NCBI GenBank assembly: GCA_944383885.1
Contig: CALWRF010000029.1
Location: 1-53,662 of the forward strand
DNA length: 53,662 nucleotides
Direction of reading: 5' to 3'
Source: an uncultured Clostridia bacterium
GTDB taxonomy: Bacteria; Bacillota; Clostridia; Lachnospirales; Anaerotignaceae
Each line of letters opens with the position of its first letter. Position 1 is the first letter of the stretch. This document shows, piece by piece, positions 51,707-53,662 of this stretch. Made by a program: the position numbers and the translations under genes. The notes beneath the pieces were generated by a model that saw only the letters and a program-made list of their open reading frames with translations, made no database searches and was not told where the DNA came from.

Positions 51707-53242
51707 ATGAAGCTTGCACTTATACAGGTTAAAGCTTACGGAATTGAGGACTATATTGATAATGCAGAACACATATTGGAAATGATAAAAAAAGCCGCTG
51801 AAAAAAAGCCGGATTTTGTGCTTCTTCCGGAATGCACATACCCATGCTATGTGCTTAATAATAAAATTATTAATAAAGCACTTGAACATGTGGATTATTT
51901 AATAGACGAAATGAAAAAACTCTGTTTAAGGCATAGCTTTTATATCGCCTGCGGAATTGCCCGCCGTGATGTGGGCGTAATTAAAAATCAAGCTGTTGTA
52001 ATTGGAAAAAACGGAAATATTATTCATACTCATACAAAAAGCAATATGTGGCATTTTGACAGAACGTATTATGAGCCGGGAAACGAATATGATGTTTTTG
52101 ATACTGAGTTTGGCAAAATAGGCACAATAGTTTGCGCAGACGGGCGCATGCCTGAAATTTCAGCCATACTGGCTGAAAAAGGAGCCGGTCTTATACTAAA
52201 TCTTGCAAATTTAACTTCAGCTGGATTTAATCCTAAATGCCTTACAAATCCTCAAAAGGAATACATGCTTTCGGCAAGGTGCCGCGAAAACAATATTTAT
52301 ATGGCGCTTTGCTGCAAAACAGGCGTTGAGGGAGAAGTTTTGTCTAATGCCGGCGGAAGCTGTGTAATTTCGCCTGATGGTGATGTTATAAGCTCCCTTA
52401 GCCCTGATGAGGAAAATATATTATACTGTGATATTGATGTTTCAAAAAGAAATAAGTACCTGCCGAAAAAAAGACCGTATCTTTATAATATAATAAGTAA
52501 AAAAACAGATGAATTGCCTGTTATTAATTTTATGGAACGTAAATTTGATGTTTCAGGTGCTGTTAATTACATATCGGCTTCAGCTTTTAAAAATGAAAAT
52601 TTAGAGGATTATATTAATAAGGCACAAAAGCATATTAGTTTAGGCAGAATTTGCAAAGCGGAGTTTATGTTTCTGCCTGAAACCGGGTTTATGTATGATG
52701 AGAATACTTTGATAAATAAAGTAAGCTCTCTGCTTAATGAGGGAGAAACTGTTCTTATTTCTTCTTATAATAATGAAAATAAAATTTATGCTTCGCTTAT
52801 ATCCAGATACGGCATAGAGGCGCTTTGGAGCAAAACCGATGATAATACTCAATCATATTTATGCGCTGAAACAAAAATAGGAAAAATAGGTGTTATTTTC
52901 GGCGATGAAATACTTATACCGGAAATAACACGTGTTTATACTTTAAATGGCTGTGCGGCTGTTTTTGTATACGGAGGGATTAAAAACGAAATATCGGATA
53001 AAATAATAAAAACAAGGGCATCTGAAAACAAAATATACATGGTTAGGAATATTAATAATGATGTTTTATGTGCTGAAATGATTTCTCCGGAAGGAAATTC
53101 AGTTTTTTCTACTCTTAAAAATGAAGAACAGACTTCCGGCGGATATATTAATTTGTTTAGCGCTGCCTTTAAAGATGTAGTACCTGGAACAAATGTTATT
53201 TACGGCAGGGTTCCTGAAAGTTATAAATACCTTACAGAGTAA
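51707..53242 (+). CDS. Nitrilase-superfamily protein with a second degenerate domain
   Basis: A 511-residue protein made of two carbon-nitrogen hydrolase domains. Domain 1 (about 1-265) has the full triad: E42 in LLPECTYP, K111 in HTKSNMWHF and C143 in IVCADGRMPE. Domain 2 (about 275-511) keeps the fold signature (E325 in FLPETGF, and GKIGVIFGDEILIPE), but the nucleophile position is Gly (residue 399) in place of Cys, so it should be inactive. A normal nitrilase has one domain of about 260-300 residues. The substrate is not known, and the near neighbours do not suggest one. The ATG has GAGGTGA upstream. The 51474-51706 gap holds nothing else that I recognise. Confidence 0.85.
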   Translation: MKLALIQVKAYGIEDYIDNAEHILEMIKKAAEKKPDFVLLPECTYPCYVLNNKIINKALEHVDYLIDEMKKLCLRHSFYIACGIARRDVGVIKNQAVVIGKNGNIIHTHTKSNMWHFDRTYYEPGNEYDVFDTEFGKIGTIVCADGRMPEISAILAEKGAGLILNLANLTSAGFNPKCLTNPQKEYMLSARCRENNIYMALCCKTGVEGEVLSNAGGSCVISPDGDVISSLSPDEENILYCDIDVSKRNKYLPKKRPYLYNIISKKTDELPVINFMERKFDVSGAVNYISASAFKNENLEDYINKAQKHISLGRICKAEFMFLPETGFMYDENTLINKVSSLLNEGETVLISSYNNENKIYASLISRYGIEALWSKTDDNTQSYLCAETKIGKIGVIFGDEILIPEITRVYTLNGCAAVFVYGGIKNEISDKIIKTRASENKIYMVRNINNDVLCAEMISPEGNSVFSTLKNEEQTSGGYINLFSAAFKDVVPGTNVIYGRVPESYKYLTE

Positions 53243-53359
53243 ATTAAAATAAATAACACGAAAAAATATGCATATACAGGCAGTAAAAGGCACAATATAT
53301 AGTATGAAAAGCCATGAAGTCGTGTTTTTGAAAAAAATTTGAAAAAGTTAAAAAAAGTG

Positions 53360-53387
53360 TTGACTTTTTTCTTAAAGAGAGTATAAT
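53360..53387 (+). promoter_or_regulatory. rRNA-type promoter P1
   Basis: TTGACT (53360-53365), 16-bp spacer, TATAAT (53382-53387). Upstream is an A-rich tract like an UP element. Confidence 0.8.
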
Positions 53388-53475
53388 ATTATCTTGTCGC
53401 CGGGAAAACCAGCAGACAAAAACTGACAAATTCAAATCTGAGTTAAAAGCTTGAAAAAAATAAATAAAAAAGTTC

Positions 53476-53504
53476 TTGACAAAGAGTTGAAGATGTGATA
53501 AGAT
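53476..53504 (+). promoter_or_regulatory. rRNA-type promoter P2
   Basis: TTGACA (53476-53481), 17-bp spacer, TAAGAT (53499-53504), again with an A/T-rich upstream tract. Tandem P1-P2 about 115 bp apart is the typical layout for rRNA operons. Confidence 0.85.
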
Positions 53505-53662
53505 ATAAAATGTTGACGGCGAAAAGCTGAAGACGAAAAAGACATTGAACCTTGAAAACTGAACAGTTGAAAATAAACCAAAACCCAAAGTTAATTCACA
53601 GCTCGAGAGAGCAAAAGTAATTTTAGGAAACAAAAGTCAGTGAGAAACTGAGAGACAAACTT
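53505..53662 (+). other. Leader of a probable rRNA operon
   Basis: After P2 comes a non-coding stretch with CTTGAAAACTGAACAG, a string often seen in Firmicute rRNA leaders and spacers, then a purine-rich tail. No 16S start sequence (AGAGTTTGATC) is reached before the window ends. I infer that a 16S gene follows. Confidence 0.6.

Noticed and set aside
53505..53662. 16S rRNA gene start
   Set aside because: The conserved 5' sequence of 16S rRNA is not reached, so only a leader is annotated.

Overview
The window is the replication-origin region of a low-GC, Gram-positive, probably anaerobic and endospore-forming member of the Clostridia. The evidence is the oriC gene order rpmH-rnpA-yidD-yidC-jag-mnmE-mnmG-rsmG on one side and dnaA-dnaN-S4-recF on the other, soj/spo0J with perfect parS sites, a yaaL-bofA pair (bofA is a sporulation gene), strong GGAGG ribosome binding sites with many TTG/GTG starts, a T-box leader, and anaerobic metabolism (Fe-S fumarase, methionine gamma-lyase, CoA-transferase, FeoAB). 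A family- or genus-level name cannot be fixed from the sequence alone.

Layout. 1-7.0 kb: a small HTH protein, a flavodoxin beside the decayed tail of an Fe-S aldo/keto reductase, a LysR regulator, and a three-gene operon encoding a vWA/metallopeptidase-like protein, a MoxR-type AAA ATPase and a cytoplasmic leucine-rich-repeat protein. 7.2-9.3 kb: a T-box-controlled aspS. 9.4-16.3 kb: a PucR-type regulator that seems to lack a canonical start codon, methionine gamma-lyase divergent from an NhaC-type antiporter, a second LysR regulator and a secreted stalk-domain protein. 16.4-21.6 kb: a uracil-DNA glycosylase without Fe-S cysteines, a dense DnaA-box cluster, a rhomboid protease, bofA/yaaL, a Gx transporter with a NusG-II protein, and serS. 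21.7-26 kb: DUF4446, parB, parA, two parS sites, argS. 26-30.4 kb: an alpha/beta hydrolase, a thioesterase, a DMT transporter, a second ParB (Noc-like) and an XRE regulator. 30.4-35.4 kb: recF, an S4 protein, dnaN, dnaA and oriC. oriC looks bipartite: DnaA boxes lie upstream of dnaA, and a box plus DnaA-trio-like unwinding element lies between dnaA and dnaN. 35.2-42 kb: the rpmH to rsmG block. 42-53.2 kb: a TIM-barrel protein, CapA-like lipoprotein, two-subunit fumarase, feoA-feoB with a small Cys-rich partner, a GNAT acetyltransferase, SppA, a CoA-transferase and a double-domain nitrilase. From 53.3 kb to the end: tandem promoters and the leader of what is probably an rRNA operon whose 16S gene starts beyond the window.

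Replication core genes point away from oriC on both sides. The head-on genes are mostly accessory (aspS is the main exception). Several starts were moved from the longest frame to an internal codon because the upstream ATG/TTG/GTG overlaps the Shine-Dalgarno sequence. The most unusual items are the DnaA-box cluster about 17 kb from dnaA, the vWA-MoxR-LRR operon, a candidate Asn-specifying T-box in front of aspS, the possible ATT-initiated PucR regulator, the cluster-less family-4-like UDG, and the nitrilase with a second, inactive-looking domain.
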